From positions 3,963,797 through 4,027,796 of the forward strand of contig NZ_CP013141.1 in the NCBI RefSeq assembly GCF_001442535.1: a stretch of DNA of 64,000 nt, given 5' to 3'. Position 1 is the stretch's first letter, and every line of letters starts with the position of its first letter. A program made the translations under genes and the position numbers. The notes under the pieces are model-generated. The model saw only the letters and a program-made list of their open reading frames with translations, was not told where the DNA came from and did no database searches. This document shows, piece by piece, positions 46,128 to 53,412 of this stretch. Origin of the DNA: Lysobacter antibioticus. GTDB lineage: Bacteria > Pseudomonadota > Gammaproteobacteria > Xanthomonadales > Xanthomonadaceae.

Positions 46128-46165
46128 AGAGGATGACGGCGCCGTACTCTGGTCCCTATTGCTGC

Positions 46166-46207
46166 CTTCGGCTTCGGCTTCGGCTTCGGCTTCGGCATTG
46201 GCATTGG
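46166..46207. repeat. Hexanucleotide array (CTTCGG)5(CATTGG)2
   Basis: Seven 6-base units immediately upstream of structured element copy C, in the same relative position as the hexamer runs near copies A and B. Confidence 0.92.
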
Positions 46208-46220
46208 CTGTGCGCCGCCG

Positions 46221-46450
46221 CGCACTCGCGAAGGTAACCGAAGACCCGCAGGGCGGCGCGCAGGGATGCGCGCCGTTTTTCATCGGGACAGGGATGTCCC
46301 GTATGTAGATCCCTGCGAATGCATCGCTCGTGCGGGCTTGTGATTCAAAGAAAAAGCATTCTTCTTTGGTTACCTTTCTTTTGTTGCTTATGACAAAAGA
46401 AAGTAACCCGCCGCTTTAGTGGCGGAAGCTTTGGGTTTGATCTTCATCTT
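46221..46450 (+). repeat. Structured repeat element, copy C
   Basis: Colinear with copy A. Hairpin 1 is GGCGCGCA / TGCGCGCC (46255-46274), differing from A by a swapped C:G pair. Hairpin 2 is CGGGAC / GTCCCG. The long hairpin GGTTAC...GTAACC and the CCGCC / GGCGG hairpin are retained. A T run follows hairpin 1 as in the other copies. Confidence 0.82.
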
Positions 46451-46494
46451 GATCTGGCTCGTTTAAGCGATGCGCCGCAAGACCGTCACAACGA

Positions 46495-46651
46495 TGTCGC
46501 GGCTTGCGCCGCTCCTACCCTGGCGAAAGCACGTCGCTTCGACGAATGACGACGGCCTTGTTACCTCTGCGCGTCCCGCGGTCGCGACTTGCGTCGCTCC
46601 TACCCAGAAACAGCGCCGCTCCACCGGGTAGGAGCGGCGCAAGCCGCGACC
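46495..46651. repeat. Cluster of three REP-like palindromes
   Basis: Inverted copies at 46495-46518 and 46580-46603 (with a paired change to CGACTTGCGTCG) and a forward copy at 46628-46651, after copy C and before the phospholipase gene end. Confidence 0.88.
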
Positions 46652-46742
46652 GTGAGGGTCGGGTAGCGCCGTAACTGGGAATTGCAGCCGGTCTCGCCCC
46701 CGCGCCTCTAAGGACAGCGGCCTCAGGACGCGAAACGCAGAC

Positions 46743-48827
46743 TCAAACCCCGATCGCCGGATCGCTCACGCCTGCCGTGCCGTTTTCGGCATGCCCGGCG
46801 ATGCGGCGCAGCCAACCGGCATCCGAATCGGAGGTGATGCTGAAGTCGTACCAGCGCTTGCTCGTGGCGAGCGGCCAGTGGTCGCGCAGGGTCGCACCCG
46901 GCGCCAGATCGTAATGGCGCGCCGGTGCGTCGCTGTAACGGTTCGCGCGCAGGCTCAGACGGCAGGCGGCGCGGCCGCGATTGACGAATTCGAGCGTCAG
47001 CATCTCGCCGATCGCGTCGTGGCGGACCGAAACTTCCGGGTCCGCGCCCTGCGCCGCAGTCGCCTTGAGCAGGTCGCCGCGGAACACGCGCAGGAAACCG
47101 TTCGGGCCATAGGCCGAAAGGTCGTAGATGCCCTTGGTGTACTGCTTGGCGCTCCAGTAGTCCGACAACTGCGTGCCCGGGTCGAGCGTGTAATACCACG
47201 GGCCGTCGCTGCGATTGCCGGCGTACACGTTGTAGCAAGCGCCGGCGACGCCGTCGTTGCCGAAGTCCAGCCAGTAACGTCCGCTGCTCGCTTCGATGCG
47301 GCCGTCGACGCGTAACTCGTACGGCAGCGCGCGCGCGGGCCGCTGGCCGCGCTCCTGGCGCGGCATCCGCGCTTGCGCGGGCGGCTTAGGCGTCGCCAGT
47401 TTGCAACTGGCATCGGCGCCGGACATGGCGCCGTCGGTGTCGGGCAGGGCCGGCCACTGCGCATTCGGATTGGCGAAGTCGAAGGCGGTACTGAGGTCGC
47501 CGGCCACCGTGCGCCGCCAGGCGCTGATGTTCGGCTCGGCGATGCCGAAGCGCGCCTCCAGGAAGCGCAGCACCGAGGTGTGGTCGAACACCTGCGAATT
47601 GACCCAGCCGCCCTTGCTCCACGGCGAGATCACGAACATCGGCACGCGCACGCCCAGGCCGACCGGCACGCCGTTGTAGTTCTCGGTTGCGGTGTCGACG
47701 GTGCTCTTGCCGAGGCTGGAGGTGATCGCCGGCAGCGGCGGCGGCACGTGGTCGAAGAAGCCGCCGTTCTCGTCGTAGTTGATGATGAAGACGGTCTTGG
47801 ACCAGACCTCGGGATTGGCGACCAGGGCTTCGAGCAGGCGCGCGGTCAGCGACTCGCCGTAGGCCGGGGTGGCTTCCGGGTGCTCGCTCATGATGTATGG
47901 CGGCACGATCCACGACACCGCCGGCAAGGTGCCTTCGCGCACGTCCTTGGCGAAATCGGCGATCAGGTATTCGCCGCGCGAGGCCTTGGCGTTCTCGGCG
48001 GTCGAACCCGGCGCCCAGGCGCGGCCGCGCTTGTACAGTTCGGACTGGCGATCGAGCTTGCGGAAGTTGGCGAAGTAGGGGAGCGAGTTGTCGCCGTAGT
48101 TGTCGTGTTCCTGGTACACGCGCCAGGCGATGCCGGCGTTCTGCAGGCGCTCGGCATACGTCGTCCAGCGATGGCCGACGAAGGTCGGTTTGTCCAGCGC
48201 CATGTCGGCGGTCCAGTTGCCGTCGTCGGCGTTGTTGACCGCTTGCGGGCCGAAATCGCCGACGGTCATGCCGCTGGTGCCGGCGAACAGATGCATGCGG
48301 TTCGGATTGGTCGGGCCGTGGTGCGAGCAGTAATAGGCGTCGCACACCGTGAACGCATCGGCCAGCGCGTAGTAGAACGGCAGGTCCTCGCGGGTGAAGT
48401 GGCCCATGCACATCGGGCCCTTGGTCGCGACCCAGGCGTTGTAGTCCTTCCAGCGCGTGTGCGAGCCCTTCCAACTGTGGTCGATGTCGGCCATGCAATG
48501 CGCGGCGGTGTTGCGGGTGTCGAGATGGAACGGCAGCACTGCCTGCGCGTTGGTCGTCGACTTCGGCTGCTGCCAGACCGTCTTGCCGCCGGGCAGCGGA
48601 ATCGGGCGCGGATCGTCGAAGCCGCGCACCCCGCGCAGCGCGCCGAGGTAGTGATCGAAGGAGCGGTTTTCCTGCATCAGGATCACCACGTGCTGCACGT
48701 CCTGGATCGTGCCGCTGACGCGCGCGGCCGGCGTGGCCAGGGCGGCGCGGATCGAGGGAGGCAGCAGGCCCAGCGCGGCGGAGGCGCCGGCGAGTTTGAG
48801 GAAGTCGCGACGGGTGGATGCGGTCAA
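46743..48827 (-). CDS. plcN: Phosphocholine-specific phospholipase C (Tat-exported)
   Basis: A 694-residue enzyme with a Tat signal (STRRDFLKLAGASAALGLLP). The catalytic phosphoesterase domain has VVILMQENRSFDHYLGALRG, HLFAGTSGMTVGDFGP, FIINYDENGGFFDHVPPPLP and SPWSKGGWVNSQVFDHTSVL. Two C-terminal domains of unknown role (from about 510; YELRVDGRIEASSGRYWLDF) are typical of the PlcH/PlcN type. It hydrolyses phosphatidylcholine or sphingomyelin outside the cell. The symbol is by similarity, since plcH and plcN cannot be told apart here. It is a single-gene unit. Confidence 0.9.
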   Translation of the reverse strand: MTASTRRDFLKLAGASAALGLLPPSIRAALATPAARVSGTIQDVQHVVILMQENRSFDHYLGALRGVRGFDDPRPIPLPGGKTVWQQPKSTTNAQAVLPFHLDTRNTAAHCMADIDHSWKGSHTRWKDYNAWVATKGPMCMGHFTREDLPFYYALADAFTVCDAYYCSHHGPTNPNRMHLFAGTSGMTVGDFGPQAVNNADDGNWTADMALDKPTFVGHRWTTYAERLQNAGIAWRVYQEHDNYGDNSLPYFANFRKLDRQSELYKRGRAWAPGSTAENAKASRGEYLIADFAKDVREGTLPAVSWIVPPYIMSEHPEATPAYGESLTARLLEALVANPEVWSKTVFIINYDENGGFFDHVPPPLPAITSSLGKSTVDTATENYNGVPVGLGVRVPMFVISPWSKGGWVNSQVFDHTSVLRFLEARFGIAEPNISAWRRTVAGDLSTAFDFANPNAQWPALPDTDGAMSGADASCKLATPKPPAQARMPRQERGQRPARALPYELRVDGRIEASSGRYWLDFGNDGVAGACYNVYAGNRSDGPWYYTLDPGTQLSDYWSAKQYTKGIYDLSAYGPNGFLRVFRGDLLKATAAQGADPEVSVRHDAIGEMLTLEFVNRGRAACRLSLRANRYSDAPARHYDLAPGATLRDHWPLATSKRWYDFSITSDSDAGWLRRIAGHAENGTAGVSDPAIGV

Positions 48828-49339
48828 GGCCTGGCTCCGGTGCTGGGCGTGGCGGCGTATAGCCGCAGGAAAAGATAAGCCTGAGCGCTACAGATTGCAG
48901 GTTCGTGGCAGCGTCGCGCCAGCGGGCGGGGTCACGTTTTCGCAAGCGCGGGCCTGCGATCGGGCGGCGATTTATGTGAGCGCGGGCAGAGATCGCATCA
49001 ACCGAAAGATTCGTTGAGGCTTGCTTTCGCTTTCGCGGTTCGCGCCGCATTTGCAAAAGCCGGCGATCCAAGGGTGGGAGCGATGTCCTGCTGGACTTCT
49101 TTCGGTCATAAGCCGCGACCCACGGTGCGTGGAGGGTTTCGTCGCGGCCGGGGTTTCGCGGTCGCGGCTCGCGCCGCTCCTACCCGTTGAAGTCGGTGGC
49201 TTCCTGTAGGAGCGAGGTAAGTCGCGACCCACGTCTCAAGGGATGTTTCGTCGCAGTTGCGTTGTCGCGGTCGCGGCTCGCGCCGCTCCTACTCCGTAGA
49301 GCCTTTGGCTTCCTGCACCGGATCTGCGCTAGGGACTGT
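48828..49339. other. Intergenic region with REP-like repeats
   Basis: About 510 bases between the phospholipase start and the GNAT gene end. The first 200 bases should contain the phospholipase promoter (minus), although no boxes stand out. The rest is REP-like repeats. Confidence 0.5.
49074..49292. repeat. Cluster of four REP-like palindromes including a long variant
   Basis: The long variant at 49074-49120 carries the same middle insert type (CTGGACTTCTTTCGGTCA) as the one at 35274. Plain copies lie at 49160-49183 (inverted), 49206-49229 (forward, degenerate) and 49269-49292 (inverted). Confidence 0.85.
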
Positions 49340-49804
49340 TCAGTCGTGCAACCACTTGGTCATCAGTCGGCGCGGATGCGCCGCGTAGCCGGCGCGTTCG
49401 TAAATGCCGCGCGCATGGGCATTGTCGTCGTTGACCTCGAGCCGCAACGCGTCGAGGCCCTCGGCCCGGCATAGCGCTTCGATCTCGGCCAACGCCCGCT
49501 TGGCCAGGCCGCCGCCGCGGTGCGCGGGCAGCACGAACAACTCGTCGAGCAGGCCGTAGCGGCCGCCGAATTCGAGGCTGAAACAGAAACCCAAGACGAA
49601 ATAGCCGGCGATTTCGCCATCGCATTGGATCAAACGCAGGTGGCCGGCGCTCGCATCGGCCACCAGCGTCGCGAGTGCGCGACGCAGCGCGGCCTCGTTC
49701 CAGGGCAGGTGTTCGACTTCGTAAAACTCGCGCAGCACCGGCAACAGACGCGGAAGATCCGCGTCGGTCGCCGCTGCGAAACGATAGTCGGACGCTTGCG
49801 CCAC
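49340..49804 (-). CDS. GNAT family N-acetyltransferase
   Basis: A 154-residue acetyltransferase: YRFAAATDADLPRLLPVLRE at the N-terminus, the acetyl-CoA-binding motif A LDELFVLPAHRGGGLAKRAL, and NDDNAHARGIYERAGYAAHP. It starts at a GTG (49804) only two bases after the efpL stop, so it is co-transcribed with and probably coupled to efpL. The target is unknown; a link to translation is suggested only by position. Confidence 0.85.
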   Translation of the reverse strand: MAQASDYRFAAATDADLPRLLPVLREFYEVEHLPWNEAALRRALATLVADASAGHLRLIQCDGEIAGYFVLGFCFSLEFGGRYGLLDELFVLPAHRGGGLAKRALAEIEALCRAEGLDALRLEVNDDNAHARGIYERAGYAAHPRRLMTKWLHD

Positions 49805-49806
49805 GA

Positions 49807-50373
49807 TCAGTCGGCGCGGCCGGCGAACTCGCCAGTGGCGGTGTTGACCAGCACGCGTTCGCCGTTGCCGATGTATTCCGGAACCATGATCTCGATGCCG
49901 GTCTGCAGCTTGGCCGGCTTCGGACGCTTGGTCGCGGTGCCGCCCTTGAGTTCCGGCGGGGTCTCGATCACTTCCAGAGCAACGCTGGCGGGCAACTGCA
50001 GCGCCACCGGCTGATCGTCGATGATCTGCACGTAGCAGCCGCTGAGGTCGTCGACGATGTAGCCGGCGTCGTCGCCGACCACGTCGGCATCGAGCGTGTA
50101 CGGCGTGTAGTCCTCGTCGTCGAGGAACACGAAGGCGTCGCCGTCCTTGTACGAATAGGTGACCTGGCGGCGGGTCAGTTCGACTTCCTTGAGCTCGTCG
50201 TCGCCGCCGACGCTCAGGTCGAACTTGGTGCCGCCCGGAACCGAGTACATGGTGAAGCGGAACTTGACGTTGCCGCCGCGGCCCTGCGGCGAGCTGCGTT
50301 CGATGTCGCGCACCTGGTACACGGTGTTGTTGTGCTCGATTACGTTACCTTTTTTTACGTCGTAGGCTTTCAT
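49807..50373 (-). CDS. efpL: EF-P-like translation factor, EfpL (YeiP) type
   Basis: A 188-residue three-domain EF-P paralogue. The loop that carries the modified lysine in EF-P is here SSPQGRGG with Arg32 at the tip, as in EfpL/YeiP, which works unmodified. Other matches are [14 protein letters not shown] and the C-terminal [20 protein letters not shown] and GEFAGRAD. It relieves ribosome stalling at proline-rich and related sequences. The ATG at 50373 is firm. A heptamer tandem array lies ten bases upstream, within its leader or promoter. Confidence 0.92.
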   Translation of the reverse strand: MKAYDVKKGNVIEHNNTVYQVRDIERSSPQGRGGNVKFRFTMYSVPGGTKFDLSVGGDDELKEVELTRRQVTYSYKDGDAFVFLDDEDYTPYTLDADVVGDDAGYIVDDLSGCYVQIIDDQPVALQLPASVALEVIETPPELKGGTATKRPKPAKLQTGIEIMVPEYIGNGERVLVNTATGEFAGRAD

Positions 50374-50383
50374 GGTTTTGGGC

Positions 50384-50453
50384 CGGGAATGGGGAATGGG
50401 GAATGGGGAATGGGGAATGGGGAATCGGGAATCGGGAATGGGGAATGGGGAAT
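50384..50453. repeat. Heptanucleotide tandem array upstream of efpL
   Basis: Ten 7-base units (G/C)GGGAAT. Inverted units (ATTCCCG-type, four of them) follow at 50502-50531, so the two parts can pair. The array is upstream of the efpL ATG on the minus strand and just downstream of the dehydrogenase gene. Confidence 0.93.
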
Positions 50454-50533
50454 CGTGAGAGCGGAAGCCAGCGAACGGAAACTAGAGAGGGAACCGCTTT
50501 GCGATTCCCGATTCTCCATTCCCGATTCCCGGC

Positions 50534-51304
50534 TTACTTCGGCGCCAACCGTGTCGCGCCGTCGAGGCGGATGGTTTCGCCGTTGAGATAGCGGTTGCCG
50601 AGAATGTAGGCAACCAGGTCGGCGAACTCCTCCGGACGGCCCAGGCGCGAGGGGAACGGGATCGAAGCGCTGAGCGACTGCTGCACCGAGTCGGGCATGC
50701 CGTCGACCATCGGCGTCCAGAAGATGCCTGGGGCGACGGTCATGACGCGGATGCCGAAGCGCGAGAACTCGCGCGCCATCGGCAGGGTCATGCCGACCAC
50801 GCCGGCCTTCGAGGCCGAGTACGCGGCCTGGCCGATCTGGCCCTCGTAGGCGGCCACCGAAGCGGTGTTGACGATCACGCCGCGCTCGCCGTCGTCGCCG
50901 GCTTCGTTGTGCTGCATCAGATTGGCCGCGGCCTTGGCGACGTTGAAGCTGCCCACCAGGTTGACCATGACCGTGGTCTGGAACTGCGACAGCGCCATCG
51001 GCGCGTCCTTGCCGAGCACGCGGCCGGCGCCGAGGATGCCGGCGCAGTTGATCGTCGCGTTCAGGCCGCCGAGAAACTCCTTGGCGGCGCCGAGGTTGGC
51101 GGCCACGCCGGCTTCGTCGGTGACGTCGGTGCGGAAATAGCGGGCCTTGTCGGCGCCCAGTTCGGCGACGGCCTGCGCGCCCTTGTCGTCGTTGACGTCG
51201 AACAGGGCGACCTTGCCGCCGCGGGCGACCAGGTGCTGGGCCACGGCCAGGCCGAGGCCGGAAACGCCGCCGGTAATCACGGCGCGGACGTTGTCGAGTT
51301 GCAT
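50534..51304 (-). CDS. Short-chain dehydrogenase, 3-hydroxyacyl-CoA dehydrogenase type II-like
   Basis: A 256-residue SDR. The cofactor motif is AVITGGVSGLGLAVAQHLV; NCAGILGAGRV replaces the usual NNAG with NCAG. The catalytic Ser and YxxxK are in VNTASVAAYEGQIGQAAYSASKAG. NCAGI and the APGIFWTPMVDGMPDSVQQS segment are typical of the 17-beta-HSD10/type II 3-hydroxyacyl-CoA dehydrogenase group acting in fatty acid or isoleucine breakdown. The ATG at 51304 is chosen; upstream frame is noise. Confidence 0.88.
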   Translation of the reverse strand: MQLDNVRAVITGGVSGLGLAVAQHLVARGGKVALFDVNDDKGAQAVAELGADKARYFRTDVTDEAGVAANLGAAKEFLGGLNATINCAGILGAGRVLGKDAPMALSQFQTTVMVNLVGSFNVAKAAANLMQHNEAGDDGERGVIVNTASVAAYEGQIGQAAYSASKAGVVGMTLPMAREFSRFGIRVMTVAPGIFWTPMVDGMPDSVQQSLSASIPFPSRLGRPEEFADLVAYILGNRYLNGETIRLDGATRLAPK

Positions 51305-51669
51305 GAGCGGTCCTGAAGGCGGAAAGGGCGCCATTCTAAAGGACCAACCGGGCCGGCGTCGGGGCAGGGCGCTGCAGTCCCTGTGGCCTCGCGGGGTACA
51401 AGACGCCTTGGCGTTGAGGGATGGGTGCATCCATTCACCCTGCTTCTCTGGAACGACGGCTGGCAGGGGCGTCTCGCGGCCCATCTATCGTCGTTCCCGC
51501 GAAGGCGGGCTCGGCTTTACTTCGGCGGAGCCGAATACTCAGGGCTTTACCTAGGTGTCGCTCTGAAGCCTCTGGATCCCCGCCTTCGCGGGGATGACAA
51601 CTGGAGGGGCTGGCCCCCATCCATTTGAAGTCGTTCCCGCGAAGGCGGGCTACCGTCGCCGCAGCAGGC
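51305..51669. other. Intergenic region with TTCCCGCG-type repeats
   Basis: About 365 bases without a gene, mostly the repeat elements annotated separately. Confidence 0.5.
51491..51650. repeat. TTCCCGCGAAGGCGGG repeat elements
   Basis: A full element at 51491-51599 (left TCGTTCCCGCGAAGGCGGG, right GGATCCCCGCCTTCGCGGGG) and a further left end at 51631-51650. Its interior includes CGGCTTTACTTCGGCGGAGC, itself an imperfect hairpin. Same family as 43315-43398. Confidence 0.82.
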
Positions 51670-52152
51670 CTAAACCGAGCGCAGATACCAGGTATGGCTG
51701 CCGGGCAGTTCGCCATAGCCCATCGGTGCTTCCAGCAGCTGGAAACTGTTGCCCTGCAGCAACCGCTGGGCCTCGCTCATCCGGTCCAGCATCTCGGCAT
51801 AGCACTGGCCGTAGCCGAAGCCGCGGGCGGTCAGCAGGCATTTGTCCAGCAGCGCCTGGCCCAGGCCCAGCCCGCGCACCGACGGCAGCAGGTAGAACTT
51901 GCGCAACTCGCAGACCCCGTCGTCGCCGCCGAGCAAGGGCGCGATGCCGGCGCCGCCGCCGAGTTTGCCGTCGCGTTCGACCACGAAATACGCGCTGCGC
52001 GGCCGGCTGTAGACCCGCTGCATGGCGTCCACTTCCGGGTCGCTGACCGAGCCGGCGCCGAACTCCGCCTGCACCTGGCGGGCGATCGCCGCCAGCGCGG
52101 CATCGTCGCGGGGCAGGATCGGACGCACTACGACACCAGGCGGCAAGGTCAT
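51670..52152 (-). CDS. GNAT family N-acetyltransferase
   Basis: A 160-residue acetyltransferase from the ATG at 52152 (MTLPPGVVVRPILPRDDAAL). Motif A is LRKFYLLPSVRGLGLGQALL, and YAEMLDRMSEAQRLLQGNSF follows. The central VERDGKLGGGAGIAPLLGGD strand pair is typical. The target is unknown. It is divergent from the 124-residue hypothetical gene; further upstream frame residues are Ser/Ala/Arg-rich noise. Confidence 0.85.
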   Translation of the reverse strand: MTLPPGVVVRPILPRDDAALAAIARQVQAEFGAGSVSDPEVDAMQRVYSRPRSAYFVVERDGKLGGGAGIAPLLGGDDGVCELRKFYLLPSVRGLGLGQALLDKCLLTARGFGYGQCYAEMLDRMSEAQRLLQGNSFQLLEAPMGYGELPGSHTWYLRSV

Positions 52153-52491
52153 GCGGGTAGAGCTCTCGACGGGATTGGCTGCATCCTCGCTCAAGTCGGG
52201 GCGCTTGCGAAGATGTCGGCGGGCGGAGCTGCTAGCCGAGGGGCTCAGGGAAGCGGCGGAGCCCGCGGCGGGCACAGCCCCCTTGTCCGTGTTGCTGCAG
52301 GGATTGCGTTTATGCGCGCTGGCTCGGCGGGCCTTGTCTGCCGGGTGAACCATTTCGATTTACCCCGCACAGGTTGGATAGGCCACGGTCGCCGCTGTCT
52401 GGCAACATATTGGCTTCATCCGCCGCGCCGGCCGAAGCATCGGGGCTTGCCCAGAGGCCGCAGTGCGCGGCTAAAGGCAGAGGCCTGTTTC

Positions 52492-52866
52492 ATGGAAGAA
52501 GGCTTGAGGGCATTGGTATCGTTGAGTGTGGCCCGCGCGCCCTATAACACGCTCACTCCGGCGGTCGTATCCGAGTTCTGCACCCAGCACGGTGTGCCGC
52601 CGGAAGAGTTTCATGATCGTTTTGCGCGCTTCGTCGCTTGCGAGTTCGCCAAAGGCGAGCTGTCCTATGCCGACGCCGACTGTGTCATCAATGATCTGGC
52701 CGCTTGCGTCGGCCCCGACATGCACGGCGTGGTGCTCCGGGTGTATCACGCCTTCGACAGTGGCGAGTATCTTCGCCCGCAGGACGCCGAAGGAACCATC
52801 CCCTGGCAAAAGTACACGTTGCCGCAAATCATGGCATTGCTCACCGAGGAAGGCTGGCTCGGTTGA
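52492..52866 (+). CDS. Hypothetical protein, mostly helical
   Basis: A 124-residue protein (MEEGLRALVSLSVARAPYNT, then FCTQHGVPPEEFHDRFARFV and LPQIMALLTEEGWLG) with balanced, coding-like composition. It looks like a small all-helical domain of a kind often found in immunity-like proteins, but no family is recognised. A second small gene follows after 96 bases on the same strand. Confidence 0.65.
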   Translation: MEEGLRALVSLSVARAPYNTLTPAVVSEFCTQHGVPPEEFHDRFARFVACEFAKGELSYADADCVINDLAACVGPDMHGVVLRVYHAFDSGEYLRPQDAEGTIPWQKYTLPQIMALLTEEGWLG

Positions 52867-52962
52867 ATAGCCGCGGCGAGCGATGCTCGGCCAGTGCAGC
52901 CGTGGCGCTGGGCGGTCTTAGTCGTGCACGAACATATCGAGATACGGATTAAAGGAGAGTCG

Positions 52963-53394
52963 GTGGGCGCTTTGGATCACTCGTTCGCGACGTTGCGCCT
53001 GTTCGGCGACGATCTGGTTCCAGAGCAGATCAGCGCACTGCTCGGAGCGGAAGCGACTGCCGCAGAGCGCAAAGGGGAAACCTTGGTGGGTCGCGTGACC
53101 GGCGGCGTGCGGATCGCCAAGACCGGCAGTTGGAGACTCAGGGCTACAGAGCGGGAGCCGGAGGACCTGGAGGCGCAAGTGTTCGAAATTCTCGACCAAT
53201 TGTCCGCCGATCCGAGCGTCTGGCGATCGCTGGCGCGCTACGAGCCTGATTTGTTTTGCGGCATATTCATGCGCAGCAGCAACGACGGCCTCTGTCTGTC
53301 GCCCAAGGCATTGCTTGCGCTATGCCAAAGAGGCATCGAACTGTCTTTGGATATCTATGATCCCTGCGAGGAGGACGCTGAGGCGAGGCCTTGA
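52963..53394 (+). CDS. DUF4279-like protein
   Basis: From the GTG at 52963, which has AAAGGAG upstream, the protein has 143 residues: FATLRLFGDDLVPEQISALL, KGETLVGRVTGGVRIAKTGS-W, LSADPSVWRSLARYEPDLFC and SPKALLALCQRGIELSLDIY. This order (L-R-x-x-GxxLxPxxIxxxLG, then a T-G-x-W strand, then a C-terminal L-x-x-L-x-x-x-G-I-x-L-D) matches DUF4279 proteins, whose function is unknown. DUF4279 members are often found among toxin-immunity genes. A longer frame starting at 52894 is less likely. Confidence 0.7.
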   Translation: MGALDHSFATLRLFGDDLVPEQISALLGAEATAAERKGETLVGRVTGGVRIAKTGSWRLRATEREPEDLEAQVFEILDQLSADPSVWRSLARYEPDLFCGIFMRSSNDGLCLSPKALLALCQRGIELSLDIYDPCEEDAEARP

Positions 53395-53412
53395 GCGTCG
53401 CTCCGTCGCGCC

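Larger units (their letters stand above)
45773..46742. other. Repeat-filled intergenic region
   Basis: About 970 bases without a credible gene. It holds seven REP-like palindromes, a hexamer array and structured element copy C, annotated separately. Ten consecutive C bases occur at 45790-45799. Confidence 0.7.
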
